Positions 24,501 through 34,506 are shown, counted from the stretch's first letter. The stretch is DNA of 64,000 nucleotides from Microcoleus vaginatus HSN003 (GCF_022701255.1 NZ_CP031705.1:1811501-1875500); one strand, 5' to 3'. Numbers and translations are program-made. The notes: generated from the sequence alone by a model not told the origin.

Positions 24501-24887
24501 ATGAATTCTAGAACGGTAGCATTGAACTGCATTAAGCCGTTCTCAGGATTCTGGATGTTATTTAATTTATGCAAAACAATGATACCACAAAATCACGCGC
24601 GAGCGCTACTCGAAAAGCTGCTCGCTCATCCTGATGGTTTGGAGATAGCCCGTATGGTTTATGGGTCGCACCCAAACAGTCAAGAGCTTACATCATCGGA
24701 CATTCAGCGCGATCTGCAAAAACTCAAAGACAGAGTGACTACCTTAGAACGCTTACACTCTGAAGATGAGGATCGGAAAGATAAAAACCGTGGATGGGAG
24801 TACGAGTCTGATTCCTGGGATAACAATGGTTCATCAAAAGCCGACTCCTTGGAACGCAAATACTCAGCCGAAAGACTAGGAAGCTGA
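24501..24887 (+). CDS. hypothetical protein with charged helical C-terminus
   Basis: Not recognised. The most conserved-looking part is MIPQNHARALLEKLLAHPDG (from ATG 24579) followed by a coiled-coil-like helix (DIQRDLQKLKDRVTTLERL) and a highly charged Asp/Glu/Lys/Arg tail. If translation begins at 24579 the protein is about 102 residues; the ATG at 24501 adds a hydrophobic leader. It may be a small regulator or scaffold. It is followed by a long hairpin and then the toxin-antitoxin operon. Confidence 0.5.
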   Translation: MNSRTVALNCIKPFSGFWMLFNLCKTMIPQNHARALLEKLLAHPDGLEIARMVYGSHPNSQELTSSDIQRDLQKLKDRVTTLERLHSEDEDRKDKNRGWEYESDSWDNNGSSKADSLERKYSAERLGS

Positions 24888-24889
24888 TA

Positions 24890-24950
24890 GAAAGTGCGAT
24901 CGCCCTTTCCATCCAAAAAATAGGATAATGGTAAAAGGCGATCGCACTTC
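24890..24950. promoter_or_regulatory. long imperfect hairpin before the DUF433/PemK operon
   Basis: GAAAGTGCGATCGCC near 24890 pairs with GGCGATCGCACTTC ending at 24950, and the inner part (CTTTCCATCC versus GGATAATGGTAAAAG) also pairs with mismatches. It lies between two genes on the same strand. It may end transcription of the upstream gene, or serve as the operator of an autoregulated toxin-antitoxin operon. Confidence 0.55.
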
Positions 24951-24977
24951 ACCCTAGAATCTTTCTCAACTAAACCC

Positions 24978-25658
24978 ATGAGTACAATTCGCTTACAACT
25001 AGCCGAATACTTGAAATGTCGAGGTTTCACCCCCGAAAACTTAGTCGAAGCTGTGGGCGAAACACTCAATCCTGAAACCGTATACCAACTGATCGAAAAA
25101 GCCGAAAACCTCAGCCACCTAGACTTATCCGTCTTAGCCGCCATTCTAGATGCCTTGAGCAAACTCAATGGTTTTCCCGTTGGCATCGCAGAAGTGCTAA
25201 TATTTTTTCCTGACATTTCTGAGGAAGCATTGGCAAAATCACCTTGGCGTCAACTTTACCTCGTCGATAATGAAATTCCCCCCTATGATTGGGGAGATGT
25301 AGACCCCCTGGAAGGCACAAAGCCTGTGCGTTTTATTCCGGGAGTTGGAATGGTAATTCTGGACAATGAAAGTGCAACGAATAGCAAAGAAGATATCCAG
25401 CAATTTACTAGAATTACCTCCGATTCAGAATTCATGGCGGGAAAACCTTGCATTCGCAACTTACCCATACCAGTTGAAACTATTATCTCAATGATGGCTT
25501 CTCACTATTCGACAGCAGAAATACGCCAAACTTATCCAGAACTTGAAGAAGAAGACTTTAAAGAAGTTCTAGCCTATGCTGCGTGGCGGATTCAAGAAAC
25601 AAACCCGATCGACATTGGCAATAAAAAGGTAGAGAAAGTTTGTGAGTCAGCTACCTAA
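24978..25658 (+). CDS. HTH plus DUF433-domain protein, likely antitoxin
   Basis: The 226-residue protein has an N-terminal helical region (about 1-70) that resembles a small HTH domain (LAEYLKCRGFTPENLVEAVG, then AENLSHLDLSVLAAIL), a central linker with an acidic proline-rich part (PPYDWGDVDPLEG), and a C-terminal DUF433 domain (about 155-212), recognised by ITSDSEFMAGKPCIRNLPIP and YPELEEEDFKEVLAYAAWR. DUF433 is a winged-helix-like antitoxin domain. It overlaps the downstream PemK/MazF-like gene by 17 bp, which strongly suggests an antitoxin-toxin pair. DUF433 normally accompanies PIN-type toxins, so this partner is unusual. Confidence 0.75.
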   Translation: MSTIRLQLAEYLKCRGFTPENLVEAVGETLNPETVYQLIEKAENLSHLDLSVLAAILDALSKLNGFPVGIAEVLIFFPDISEEALAKSPWRQLYLVDNEIPPYDWGDVDPLEGTKPVRFIPGVGMVILDNESATNSKEDIQQFTRITSDSEFMAGKPCIRNLPIPVETIISMMASHYSTAEIRQTYPELEEEDFKEVLAYAAWRIQETNPIDIGNKKVEKVCESAT

Positions 25659-26019
25659 TTTTTTGCAGGTGAGGGCCGTGGTGCTAGTTAACTTCCCGGC
25701 TCAAATTCCCCCCGGTCGCGAACAGGAAAACACTCGACCTGCGGTAATTGTAGCTTTGCCAAATGTCACAGGAATAACGCGGTTTTCGCTGGTAATAGTC
25801 GTTCCCTTGACGACACAACAAGGAGATTGGGCGACACGAAACTCAACGCTATATCCGCAGCTTCAGGCTGGAATGGGAAACCTACGCTATGACTCTACTG
25901 TGTTGCTGGATCAACTACGCGCTGTAGACATAAAGCGTGTTTTGGGCTACCGAGGAGATTTAACCGCAGAAGAGTATCAGCCGATCGCCAATGGACTAAA
26001 AGCGATGTTTGGCTTTTGA
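25642..26019 (+). CDS. PemK/MazF-family endoribonuclease toxin
   Basis: A 125-residue beta-rich protein with the MazF landmarks: VVLVNFPAQIPPGREQENTRPAVIV-like start (the PG...RPA loop), VVPLTTQ, and LLDQLRAVDIKRVLGYRGDL with the conserved D-x-x-R near the end. MazF-like proteins cut mRNA at short sequence motifs. The GTG start at 25642 lies inside the antitoxin gene, so they are co-translated. Confidence 0.82.
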   Translation: MSQLPNFLQVRAVVLVNFPAQIPPGREQENTRPAVIVALPNVTGITRFSLVIVVPLTTQQGDWATRNSTLYPQLQAGMGNLRYDSTVLLDQLRAVDIKRVLGYRGDLTAEEYQPIANGLKAMFGF

Positions 26020-26091
26020 ATTATCCCTTCATCAGCGTTTATTTGCGTGCATCTGCGGTTAAAAATCCCCCTCAATTCCCTGACAACAAGC

Positions 26092-28104
26092 TTAATGTCC
26101 CAATAGCTTATCCCGCAAATGCTTAATCCGATCGCGCAATTTACCCGCCTCCTCAAACTCCAACTTCTTAGCCGCCGCCTTCATCTGCGCTTCCAACCGC
26201 CCGATTAACTGAGGAATCTCATCCAAAGATAACTCGTTTACCTGTTCGTAAACATCCTCCAACTGCTGAGAATTTAGCTTGCGCGACACATCCAAAAATG
26301 CCAAAATCGCATTACTCGATCGCTTTTTCGCGATCGGCTGTGGCGTAATCCCGTGCATCTTATTGTACGCTACCTGAATCCCCCGGCGTCGATCCGTTTC
26401 GTCGATCGCCTTAACCATACTATCCGTCAAATTATCCGCGTACAAAATCGCCTGTCCCTGAACGTGCCGCGCCGCCCTTCCAATCGTTTGAATCAACGAA
26501 CGTCCCGATCGCAAAAACCCCTCTTTATCCGCATCCAAAATTACCACCAGCGAAACTTCCGGCAAATCCAAACCTTCCCGCAGCAAGTTAACACCAATCA
26601 ATACATCAAACTTACCATCCTGCAAATCTTGGATAATTTCGATGCGTTGAATCGACTGAATTTCCGAGTGCAAATACCGGACTTTAATAGCCCTCTCCTG
26701 CAAATATTCGGTTAAATCTTCCGCCATCCGCTTCGTTAAAGTCGTCACCAAAACTCGCTCGTCCCGACTTACTCTCTCCTTGATTTCCCCCAACAAATCA
26801 TCAATTTGTCCTTCCGTCGGGCGCACGAAAATTGTCGGATCTATTACTCCGGTAGGGCGAATTACTTGCTCTGCAACCCTGCCTTCCGATATTTCCATTT
26901 CCCAATCCCCAGGCGTAGCAGAAACAAAGATGCACTGATTTTCTTTTGCCCAGAATTCCTCTGCTTTTAAAGGGCGGTTATCTGCCGCGCTGGGCAAGCG
27001 AAAACCATGTTCAATCAATACTTTTTTGCGCGCTTGGTCGCCGTTGTACATTCCCCGAATTTGCGGCACGGTGACGTGAGATTCATCTATCACCAACATC
27101 CAATCTTTCGGGAAATAATCAATCAAACATTCTGGCGGTTCCCCCGCATTTCTCCCTGCTAAATGCCGCGAATAATTTTCGACTCCGTTGCAGTAACCTA
27201 CCTCGCGCAGCATTTCCAAATCGTAGCGAGTGCGCTGTTCCAACCGCTGAGCTTCTAATAGTTTACCCTGTTTTTCAAATTCTACCAGTCGGTCTTCTAA
27301 TTCGAGTTCTATTCCTTGACAAGCTGCCTCTAATTTATCTTCTGCCGTGACAAAGTGGCGCGCTGGATAGATATTTAAAGCCGTTGAACTTTGCAGGATT
27401 TTACCTGTTACGGGGTCAACGTAGCGAATGGCATCAATTTCGTCGCCGAAGAATTCGACGCGAATAATTCTATCTTCGTAAGCGGGGCCGATTTCCAAAA
27501 CATCGCCTTTGACGCGAAATTTGCCTCGACCTAAATCTATATCGTTGCGGCTGTATTGGACGTTGACTAAATCGCGCAAAACTTGCCGCTGGTTTACTTC
27601 CATTCCTACTCGCAAAGGAATAGCTGCTTTCAGGTATTCGGCGGGCATTCCCAAACCGTAGATGCAGCTAATTGAAGCAACTACAATTACGTCGCGGCGT
27701 TCAAAGAGCGATCGCGTGGCTGAGTGCCGCAGCATATCGATCTCGTCGTTAATTGCTGCCGTTTTCTCAATGAAAGTATCGGTGACGGCGATGTATGCTT
27801 CAGGTTGGTAGTAGTCGTAATAACTGACAAAGTATTCGACTGCATTGTTGGGGAAAAAATTACGCAGTTCGTTGCACAGTTGAGCGGCTAGGGTTTTGTT
27901 GTGTGCTAGAACTAAGGTGGGTCTGCCGACTTTTTCAATCACCGAGGCAATGGAGAAGGTTTTGCCCGTACCTGTGGCACCGAGTAAGGTTTGAAATCGA
28001 TCGCCCGCTTCGATGCCTTTGACAAGTTGCTCGATCGCTAGCGGTTGGTCGCCTGTGGGCTGGAAGGGCGCTTGCAATTGAAAAGATGCTGCCGCAGTTA
28101 CCAT
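26092..28104 (-). CDS. uvrB: excinuclease ABC subunit UvrB
   Basis: Full-length 670-residue UvrB, the damage-verifying helicase of nucleotide excision repair. Walker A is [14 protein letters not shown] near residue 40, the beta-hairpin region follows ([14 protein letters not shown]), the DEAD-like box is in [12 protein letters not shown], and the C-terminal UVR domain that docks UvrC is at the end ([20 protein letters not shown]). It is a single-gene unit; ATG at 28104. Confidence 0.97.
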   Translation of the reverse strand: MVTAAASFQLQAPFQPTGDQPLAIEQLVKGIEAGDRFQTLLGATGTGKTFSIASVIEKVGRPTLVLAHNKTLAAQLCNELRNFFPNNAVEYFVSYYDYYQPEAYIAVTDTFIEKTAAINDEIDMLRHSATRSLFERRDVIVVASISCIYGLGMPAEYLKAAIPLRVGMEVNQRQVLRDLVNVQYSRNDIDLGRGKFRVKGDVLEIGPAYEDRIIRVEFFGDEIDAIRYVDPVTGKILQSSTALNIYPARHFVTAEDKLEAACQGIELELEDRLVEFEKQGKLLEAQRLEQRTRYDLEMLREVGYCNGVENYSRHLAGRNAGEPPECLIDYFPKDWMLVIDESHVTVPQIRGMYNGDQARKKVLIEHGFRLPSAADNRPLKAEEFWAKENQCIFVSATPGDWEMEISEGRVAEQVIRPTGVIDPTIFVRPTEGQIDDLLGEIKERVSRDERVLVTTLTKRMAEDLTEYLQERAIKVRYLHSEIQSIQRIEIIQDLQDGKFDVLIGVNLLREGLDLPEVSLVVILDADKEGFLRSGRSLIQTIGRAARHVQGQAILYADNLTDSMVKAIDETDRRRGIQVAYNKMHGITPQPIAKKRSSNAILAFLDVSRKLNSQQLEDVYEQVNELSLDEIPQLIGRLEAQMKAAAKKLEFEEAGKLRDRIKHLRDKLLGH

Positions 28105-28288
28105 AGGAAAATGTAGCTATTACCCATAAATCTTAACAAAAATGCAGAGATTCTGCAATTTCTCTAAGAAAATAGTTAGACTTTGTAATATTATTTTAAT
28201 CATCGGCCGAAATAGCAAGCAGAAAGCCAAGAAAAGCAGTTGTCCGCACCCAGCAATCAACGCCCAAAAATAAGCGAGGAAAAGAATT

Positions 28289-28771
28289 ATGGATACGAGC
28301 AGTACAGGTACAAGCAAAAGCAAAGCGATCGCCCGCCGCGGCAAAGCAGGTTCCAAAAGCCAACCGACAGAACCCACGGATGCCAAAGCAACCGGAATCC
28401 AACTTTATCGGCCGCAACTCATGCATGACAACCGCCCCGTCGGCCCAGACGATTTTACCATCAGCGAGACCGTCTCAATGTCGGGGAATCGCCCGATCGG
28501 CACTAGCACCCTGCACATCAGCGATACCTACGGCATTGTAGGCAATCGCCCGGTCGAATCGAGCGAGTTTGAAGTGGTGGGGACAGTGGGGAGACGCCCG
28601 ATCGGTTCCAGCGCCATGCAAGTCAGTGAAATGTTCAGTATGTCCGGTGCCCGCCCTATTGGCATGAGCACTCTGCACATTGATGAAGTTTACTCCACAA
28701 TGGGAGGAAATCGGCCAATTGCCTCCAACGAAATTGACGATAGCTCGACATTAATGGGCTTTTTAGATTAA
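28289..28771 (+). CDS. protein of repeated NRP(I/V)-type motifs, unknown function
   Basis: This 160-residue protein has a basic Ser/Thr/Lys-rich N-terminus (about 1-35) and then five to six imperfect repeats of 19-23 residues, each beginning with NRPV, NRPI, RRPI or ARPI and running on to a serine and a beta-like stretch such as TSTLHISDTYGIVG, SSAMQVSEMFSMSG and MSTLHIDEVYSTMG. The regular period suggests a stack of beta-hairpins or a solenoid. There is no signal peptide or membrane segment. I know of no function for this motif. The ATG has GAGGAAAAG upstream. It lies divergently from uvrB. Confidence 0.7.
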   Translation: MDTSSTGTSKSKAIARRGKAGSKSQPTEPTDAKATGIQLYRPQLMHDNRPVGPDDFTISETVSMSGNRPIGTSTLHISDTYGIVGNRPVESSEFEVVGTVGRRPIGSSAMQVSEMFSMSGARPIGMSTLHIDEVYSTMGGNRPIASNEIDDSSTLMGFLD

Positions 28772-28776
28772 TTAGT

Positions 28777-28922
28777 CAGTTGTTAGTTGTTAGTTGTTAG
28801 TTGTTAGTTGTTAGTTGTTAGTTGTTATCTGCTACCAATAACTAATAACTAATAACCACTAACAACAGTCAACACTCAACAGTCAACAGTCAACAGCCAA
28901 CAGCCAACAGCCAACACTCAAC
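28777..28922. repeat. two heptamer tandem repeats: (TTGTTAG)n and (AACAGTC)n
   Basis: At 28777-28826 about seven copies of TTGTTAG follow one another. At about 28862-28922 AACAGTC and AACAGCC units are repeated some seven to eight times. Between them is TAACTAATAACTAATAACC, which is the imperfect complement of the first array, so the region can also fold. Confidence 0.85.
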
Positions 28923-28925
28923 AAA

Positions 28926-31853
28926 CTACTTCTCGATACCCTGATATTTGCTCAATAAAGCAGCAAAGCGCTTGTAATCCACAGGCTTTCTCACATACTC
29001 CGCCGCTCCCAATTCCAACCCCTGATTTTGGTCGTCCAAAAAAGTTATCATAATCACTGGAATCTCAACCAAATCCTGATCGGCTTTCAGCGCCGACAGC
29101 ACCGCCCAGCCGTCCATACTGGGCATCATCACGTCCAGAATAATTGCGTCGGGCAGCAACTCCTTAGCCAACAAAAGCCCCCCTTGACCGCTAGCCGACG
29201 ATCGCACCCGAAATCCCTGTTTCGACAAGCAGCGAGTCATTAAATCCCGCGCGTCTGGATCGTCGTCAATCACCAGCACAGTAGCAGCCTCCGGCAGATC
29301 CAGCGGTTGCGATCGCACTGCTTTTTGCTTTGCTTCTGGCGACGCTACACTCGTTTCTAACTCCTCAGAATACTTCGGCTGCATTTCTGCGACTTCTCGA
29401 TCTTCCCGCGCTTCTTTCGGGTTTTTAACGGCAATCGGCAACCGGATCGTAAAACTAGAACCGCAGCCAAACTCGCTATCAACCGTAATGTCCCCGCCCA
29501 TCATCTGGCAAAACTTCCGGCTAATTGTCAGCCCCAAACCGGTGCCGCCATACCTGCGGGTAGTAGAATCATCCGCTTGGGCAAAAGCTCCGAACAACCT
29601 CGACACCTGATCCTCAGTCATGCCGATGCCGGTATCGGTGACTTGAAAAACGATCGAAGGCTGTTGACACCGAGAAGGATCTGCCGAGAGTTCTTCGGCA
29701 TTCTCCACTGGCCAAACTTCTCCTTCTTCCTTCCAAACATTAATCGTAATTTTGCCTTGATCGGTAAACTTAGCAGCATTGGTCGCCAAATTCAACAGCG
29801 CTTGTCGCAGCTTCGACAAATCGGAGTATATCGTGCCAATATTGCGATCGCAATTGACGATCAAAGTGTTGCCATTTTTCCCTAGCGTCGGTTGAACAGT
29901 AGTGACAACCTGCTCGAGCAAATCCAACACATCAAAAGTCTCCAAGAAAAGAGTCATCTTTCCTGCTTCAATTTTAGAAATATCCAGGATGTCACTAATA
30001 ATGGTGAGCAACTGCTTGCCGGCCATATTAATGCTTGCCAAATCCATCACAAACTCTTCTTCGCCGAGTTCCAGAGCCTCTTCTTGCAGCAGCTCGCTGT
30101 ACCCAATAATCGCATTCAAGGGCGTCCGCAACTCGTGAGTCATATTTGCCAAAAAAGTGCTTTTCGCCCGGTTGGCAGCTTCCGCAGCGTTCTTAGCAAC
30201 TTCCAATTCGCCCGATCGTTCTTCTAGCTGCCGCTGTCGGACTTCCAAACCGTTGAGCAAACTGCTAATTTGCTGAGCCATTGTATTGAGAGTAGAAGAT
30301 AGCACCCCGATCGCATCATTAGAAACCACAGGCGATCGAGCCGTCAAATCACCACTCGCCATCTGTTCGGCAGTTTCCCGCACCAAGCCGAGATTCCGAA
30401 TAATTGCCGACACCGACACAAAAGCCACTATCCCCGCGATCAAACTCAAAACTGAAGCCCCCAGCAGCCAGTGCTGAGTGCGGCTCGCCACCAAGAGAGT
30501 TTGCTGCACCAGCACCGCCATTGCGGCATCAGGAACCCCCGCCGCCGGAGCTGAGGCAGCGTCTATTGTCAGCAAATAGTTCTTCATCTCCACAGAACCC
30601 ATCCACCCGACTCCCACCGCCATCCAAGTTATCAGTACCAAGATGACAAACAGCCCGCTCAAAGACGCCCGAGTTCCCAGAGAAATCGGCCTCGGAGCAA
30701 GTGCCGCCGCCCAAGGATAGGTTTTGAGAAAAGGATCTGGCTGCACTGGGGCGCCCGAATTCCAAATTTCCTCAATTTGACCGTCCGACTGCACCTTACC
30801 AATCCGCACTGTTTTCCAGATATGCTGCGTTTGGCCATCTATTTTTACCTTGCCCGATGGCGCTGCAAACTCGATATTTTTAGCAGCAGCCCTGACTTTA
30901 ACCACATCTGTCGAACCAGCTTTTTCTACTGCTTGCTTCCACAGGTAAACGCTTAAATAACCCGCTTCGATCGGGTCATCCGTGACTCTATTTTCCCCGT
31001 ATCGGGCTTTATAAGCCTTGACAAATTTCCGATTTTCCGGTGTATCCACCGTTTGAAAATAGTTCCAAACCACCCAATGTCCAGCAATATTGGACGGCCC
31101 GATCGCCCGCACTTCCTCTTCTGCTACGCTGACCGACATCACCGGCAAATCCTCCGGTTTCAAGCCAAATTCCCGCAGCTTTTGGAAAAAAGCCACATTG
31201 CTGTCACCGTTGAGAGTGTTGAGAATAGCATCCGGTTTCACTGCTAAGATATCAGCGATCGCCTCGCCCACTTCCCTAGAACCCAGCGGCAGATACACTT
31301 CCCCCGCCAACTCTCCCCCCTGTGCCGCCAGTTGAGCTTTCACAATCCGATTTGCCGTCCGGGGAAAGAGATAGTCCGAACCCAACAAGAAAATTTTCCG
31401 TTTCCCCTGTGCCAGCAAGTAATTCACCCCAGGCACAATCTGTTGGTTCGGGGCAGCACCAGTGTAGAAAATATTCGGACACTGTTCTAGCCCTTCATAC
31501 TGCACCGGATAGAACAGCAACCCGTTGCCGTGATCCAAAACCGGCAGTACAGCTTTGCGGCTCGCCGAAGTCCAACAGCCAAATACCACCGCCACCTGCG
31601 CTTCTAAGAGCAATTGCTTAGCTTTTAGAGCAAAAGTCTGCAAATCGCTGGCTCCATCTTCTATAACCGCTTCCAAGGGGCGTCCGAGCACCCCTCCCGC
31701 GGCATTAATTTCTTCAACAGCCAATAGCGTCGCATCTTTAACAGAAATTTCGCTGATGGACATCGTGCCCGTCAGCGAATGCAACACGCCTATTTTGATC
31801 GGCTCACGAGGCCTGCCGGCTGCTTCGAGGGGGTTACTGCTCCTTGTTACCAT
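28926..31853 (-). CDS. hybrid histidine kinase with UrtA/AmiC-like N-terminal domain
   Basis: Residues about 17-375 are a complete substrate-binding-protein fold of the urea/amide type ([48 protein letters not shown]). Then come two membrane helices (about 398-419 and 462-484) around a short 42-residue loop, a HAMP-like segment (about 485-535), a HisKA dimerisation domain with His573 in [16 protein letters not shown], a HATPase domain with NLATNAAKF and GGTGLGLTI, and a receiver domain (about 855-975) with the phospho-Asp in [13 protein letters not shown]. The N-terminus has no signal sequence, and an in-frame stop lies three codons before ATG 31853, so the ligand domain is predicted to be cytoplasmic. 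Ligand unknown; urea or short amides are guesses. Confidence 0.9.
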   Translation of the reverse strand: MVTRSSNPLEAAGRPREPIKIGVLHSLTGTMSISEISVKDATLLAVEEINAAGGVLGRPLEAVIEDGASDLQTFALKAKQLLLEAQVAVVFGCWTSASRKAVLPVLDHGNGLLFYPVQYEGLEQCPNIFYTGAAPNQQIVPGVNYLLAQGKRKIFLLGSDYLFPRTANRIVKAQLAAQGGELAGEVYLPLGSREVGEAIADILAVKPDAILNTLNGDSNVAFFQKLREFGLKPEDLPVMSVSVAEEEVRAIGPSNIAGHWVVWNYFQTVDTPENRKFVKAYKARYGENRVTDDPIEAGYLSVYLWKQAVEKAGSTDVVKVRAAAKNIEFAAPSGKVKIDGQTQHIWKTVRIGKVQSDGQIEEIWNSGAPVQPDPFLKTYPWAAALAPRPISLGTRASLSGLFVILVLITWMAVGVGWMGSVEMKNYLLTIDAASAPAAGVPDAAMAVLVQQTLLVASRTQHWLLGASVLSLIAGIVAFVSVSAIIRNLGLVRETAEQMASGDLTARSPVVSNDAIGVLSSTLNTMAQQISSLLNGLEVRQRQLEERSGELEVAKNAAEAANRAKSTFLANMTHELRTPLNAIIGYSELLQEEALELGEEEFVMDLASINMAGKQLLTIISDILDISKIEAGKMTLFLETFDVLDLLEQVVTTVQPTLGKNGNTLIVNCDRNIGTIYSDLSKLRQALLNLATNAAKFTDQGKITINVWKEEGEVWPVENAEELSADPSRCQQPSIVFQVTDTGIGMTEDQVSRLFGAFAQADDSTTRRYGGTGLGLTISRKFCQMMGGDITVDSEFGCGSSFTIRLPIAVKNPKEAREDREVAEMQPKYSEELETSVASPEAKQKAVRSQPLDLPEAATVLVIDDDPDARDLMTRCLSKQGFRVRSSASGQGGLLLAKELLPDAIILDVMMPSMDGWAVLSALKADQDLVEIPVIMITFLDDQNQGLELGAAEYVRKPVDYKRFAALLSKYQGIEK

Positions 31854-32429
31854 ACGGTTTTAAATACTTTTTACTAATAACAGAAATTTTAGTTCGATCC
31901 TGCACAAAGTTGGCCTTGATGCTAACTTTTCTTTAGCAGATTATTTAACCCGATCGGCACACAACTTGCGAATTGCGGCATCCTGTTGATTTTAAGGGTC
32001 AAACTGCTCTACATCTGACTTAAGTCTGCACTAAATCTGTGGCCTATTTCTCTTTTCATCTTTTACGGATGTCGAAACAGCCTCATCAAACAAACGACAG
32101 AAGGTACTTATGGCGCGCCCGCTGCATAAAACTTCTCACCCTCTCCCGCTCTCCCCGCTCCTCTCCTCTCCCCAACTCATTCACGGGATTACCCTTGCAG
32201 GTTATCAATAATTTCAAGCACTCACGCACTCTTCCCCTTCCCCTATCTCCCTTCCGGCAGATGGAAGTCTCCGTACTTTAAACTCTTAGTTTAAAACTAA
32301 AAACTATTACCCACCTCCTCCTTCTTCAGGCAGAGGGCAGTGTTCGTGATTTCCCTTATAATTAACTTAAGGTTAACTTATAAGTACCCTTGTTTAAAAT
32401 CAATTTTGCCAAGAATAGGGGAAAAACTA
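31854..32429. other. 575-bp intergenic region, no gene seen
   Basis: The middle is pyrimidine-rich (CTCTCCCCGCTCC-type). No open frame with credible composition was found. Upstream signals of the gene at 32430 lie at the right end: AATTAACTTAAGGTTAACTT near 32360 and AGGGG at 32416. Confidence 0.4.
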
Positions 32430-32636
32430 ATGAATACTGAAGAAAATGCGACCCACCCTGGCAGCGAAACTCAAGTAACGCTACCAAAATCAAGAGAAAT
32501 ATTGCTGGGTGAGGAAACAGAAAAAGCGCTCGGTGAGCAAAAACAAAAAGATTCTCAAACTATGCGCGCTGTGGAACAGTTGAAAGAAGAACTTCAGCAC
32601 AGAATAGATGAAGAATGTCCTCCCAAGGTAAATTAA
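32430..32636 (+). CDS. small hydrophilic hypothetical protein
   Basis: A 68-residue protein starting MNTEENATHPGSETQVTLPK, rich in Glu, Lys and Gln and mostly helical after residue 20 (REILLGEETEKALGEQKQK). It has no hydrophobic core-like segments, which suggests an intrinsically disordered stress protein. AGGGG at 32416 supports ATG 32430. It heads a set of small genes (CsbD, lipoprotein, helical protein) on the same strand with separate upstream regions. Confidence 0.6.
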   Translation: MNTEENATHPGSETQVTLPKSREILLGEETEKALGEQKQKDSQTMRAVEQLKEELQHRIDEECPPKVN

Positions 32637-33057
32637 AACTAATAGCGATTTTTTTAGGGTGTGGGTAAGATCCGATCTGGTTCACACCCGCCTTTTGAAG
32701 GAAGAAGAAGGAATCAAGAAGGCACAAGGCACAAGACAGAATTTAATATAAATTTGAAATTTTAAAGTATTTTGGGTTTCACAAAAACCGTCCTCTAAGC
32801 AAGGGTAACGCTCCCCCTTAATTTTTACACCGAAATACTTCGTTGTCGCCCATAGAAACTGTAAAAAAACACCGTAATTATCAAAGTGGCAGTCAGGTCA
32901 AGAGAGAAAAATAAAGTTTTTATATTCCCTATTCCCTATTCCCTATTCATTGTTGATTCATTCTTTCTTCCTAGAGGTAGAGTGCAACGCAGCTCCTAGT
33001 TACCTATGATGAGTTTATTAAGTAAAAAATGTCTGAGATACAGATAGGGAGAAACCC
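32637..33057. other. 420-bp intergenic region
   Basis: No gene. It contains a tandem CCCTATT repeat (TTCCCTATTCCCTATTCCC) near 32925-32948, another heptamer array. The region is AT-rich and probably carries the promoter of the CsbD-family gene. Confidence 0.4.
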
Positions 33058-33240
33058 ATGAGCACTGAAGATAGAGCAAAGGCAACTGGCAACAACATCG
33101 CAGGCGCTGCTCAAGAAGCCCTAGGTAATGTTACTGGCGACCCGAAGGATAAAGCAGAAGGCAAAGCCAAGCAGGCAAAAGCTGAAGCTGGTCACGCCAT
33201 CGAAGATGTAAAAGATGAGCTCAAAAAGAAACTAGACTAA
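33058..33240 (+). CDS. CsbD-family stress protein
   Basis: A 60-residue protein of the CsbD family: MSTEDRAKATGNNIAGAAQE and then GNVTGDPKDKAEGKAKQAKA. Family members are small, very hydrophilic and induced by general stress in several bacteria. GGGAGAAACCC lies directly upstream of the ATG as a ribosome site. It is the second gene of the 32.4-34.4 kb set. Confidence 0.9.
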   Translation: MSTEDRAKATGNNIAGAAQEALGNVTGDPKDKAEGKAKQAKAEAGHAIEDVKDELKKKLD

Positions 33241-33317
33241 GCCTAATACTAATTGAGAGGGTCGAGCAACCAGACCCTTTCAAGTATTCCAAATCTTTTG
33301 TGAACGGAGGAAAAAAG

Positions 33318-33761
33318 GTGAGTTTATTGCAGCAGAGTCGCAAAATAATTGCGGGCGTACTTTTGGTATTAATGCTGGCAGTTACTACTGCCTGCGCGCC
33401 CAGCATTTCAGCCCAAAAATCGACTGATGTGCCTGTAGCAATTGGTGGCAGTCAGGGTTATTACGCGCAGCTAGAACGTGGCAATACCGCCGCAGGTCAA
33501 GATTTTGGTCAATGGGTAACAAAGACGGCTAAGGGCTTGGTTCAGGATGCTTACGTCCGCGACAATAACAAATTGGGAATTGTAATTACCCCGCAAGTCC
33601 GCCCGACTGAAGTGAAAGATTTGGCGAAATCTTTAGCACAAGGTTTTCACCGCAATTTCCCAAATCAGGATGTAAGTGTTTTGGTTTACGCTCCTGACAA
33701 AAAGTTGATTTTGACTGCTAAGTACGACCAGCAATCAAATCAGATTGAATACAAGTCTTGA
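33318..33761 (+). CDS. putative lipoprotein, unknown function
   Basis: From GTG at 33318 (GGAGG 10 nt upstream) the protein starts MSLLQQSRKIIAGVLLVLML and has a lipobox-like VTTAC, so it is probably lipidated at the cysteine near residue 26. The mature part of about 120 residues has a short mixed alpha/beta fold (LGIVITPQVRPTEVKDLAKS, then FPNQDVSVLVYAPDK). I do not recognise the family. An in-frame upstream GTG at 33300 is less suitable because it overlaps the ribosome site. Confidence 0.65.
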   Translation: MSLLQQSRKIIAGVLLVLMLAVTTACAPSISAQKSTDVPVAIGGSQGYYAQLERGNTAAGQDFGQWVTKTAKGLVQDAYVRDNNKLGIVITPQVRPTEVKDLAKSLAQGFHRNFPNQDVSVLVYAPDKKLILTAKYDQQSNQIEYKS

Positions 33762-33877
33762 CCGGGTTAGCAAGCTTAAATGATAGCCGCGTGGCGGTTT
33801 AATATTCCACAGTTTTTTGAAAGCGAAACCATCTCAAATTAAGACTGAAAAGTTGTGTAGATTGGAAGAGAGTTACC

Positions 33878-34390
33878 ATGAGTAGCAGCGATAATTACAA
33901 GCGTCAAATCATGAACGATTTAGCCCAGGGCGATCGAGAAATGATGCCGGAGACAACTGGTGAAGATTACGAAAACTTTGACGATTTTGCTCAGAGAACT
34001 TCGCCCGCTCAGCGCAAACAATTATTCGGGCGTTCCCTGAATCACGACTCCCTCCCGCCGGCTCAGTTGGAACCGGAATTGCAAAAGGCGATCGCCCAAA
34101 TTAAGCCAAACGAACGCGACGATGTAGCGCGGGAATTCTTCAAGCATTTGGGCAAGAGAGGATTGGACGATCGCCAATTGGAAAAGCAGCTAGGACTTTC
34201 TACGCACCACGCCAGCCGCATGAATGCTGACGATGTTACCAAGCTGGCCTCGTTTACCTATCACAATCACCCGGATATTTTCCAAGAAGTGCTGGCAGAA
34301 CAGCCGAGTTTGATGAAGTTTTTGGGAAATCCAGTTGTTGCAGGTATTTTGGGAATAGTTGCAGCTAAATGGCTCAACAACCGCAAATAG
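33878..34390 (+). CDS. conserved helical hypothetical protein
   Basis: This 170-residue protein starts with an acidic, disordered-looking region (MSSSDNYKRQIMNDLAQGDR, then a stretch rich in Glu and Asp), goes on with an amphipathic helical domain (about 65-145), and ends in a short hydrophobic helix (NPVVAGILGIVAAKWLNNR) that could anchor it to a membrane. No family is recognised. GAAGAGAG lies upstream of the ATG. Together with CsbD and the lipoprotein it looks like a stress-related group, but that is inference from neighbours. Confidence 0.65.
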   Translation: MSSSDNYKRQIMNDLAQGDREMMPETTGEDYENFDDFAQRTSPAQRKQLFGRSLNHDSLPPAQLEPELQKAIAQIKPNERDDVAREFFKHLGKRGLDDRQLEKQLGLSTHHASRMNADDVTKLASFTYHNHPDIFQEVLAEQPSLMKFLGNPVVAGILGIVAAKWLNNRK

Positions 34391-34436
34391 TCTCTGATTC
34401 AGACAAGCTTAAAAGCGGATAATACGTGCACCAAAT

Positions 34437-34468
34437 AAAAGGACGATCGCTCGGGCGATCGTCCTTTT
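34437..34468 (+). terminator. Rho-independent terminator
   Basis: AAAAGGACGATCGC and GCGATCGTCCTTTT form a perfect 14-bp stem around TCGG, followed by an AT-rich stretch. It ends the 32.4-34.4 kb group of small genes. Confidence 0.85.
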
Positions 34469-34506
34469 ATCTTTTATATCTAGTCCTGTAAAATAACGGC
34501 GCTCGC

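Noticed and set aside
23616-24900. cas genes next to the CRISPR remnant
   Set aside because: None of the nearby frames shows Cas motifs; the 65-codon and 128-codon frames have no Cas similarity that I can see.
32039-32281. 80-codon frame in the pyrimidine-rich stretch
   Set aside because: Its composition (Ser, Pro, Leu, Arg from CT-rich DNA) is not like a real protein and no ribosome site exists.
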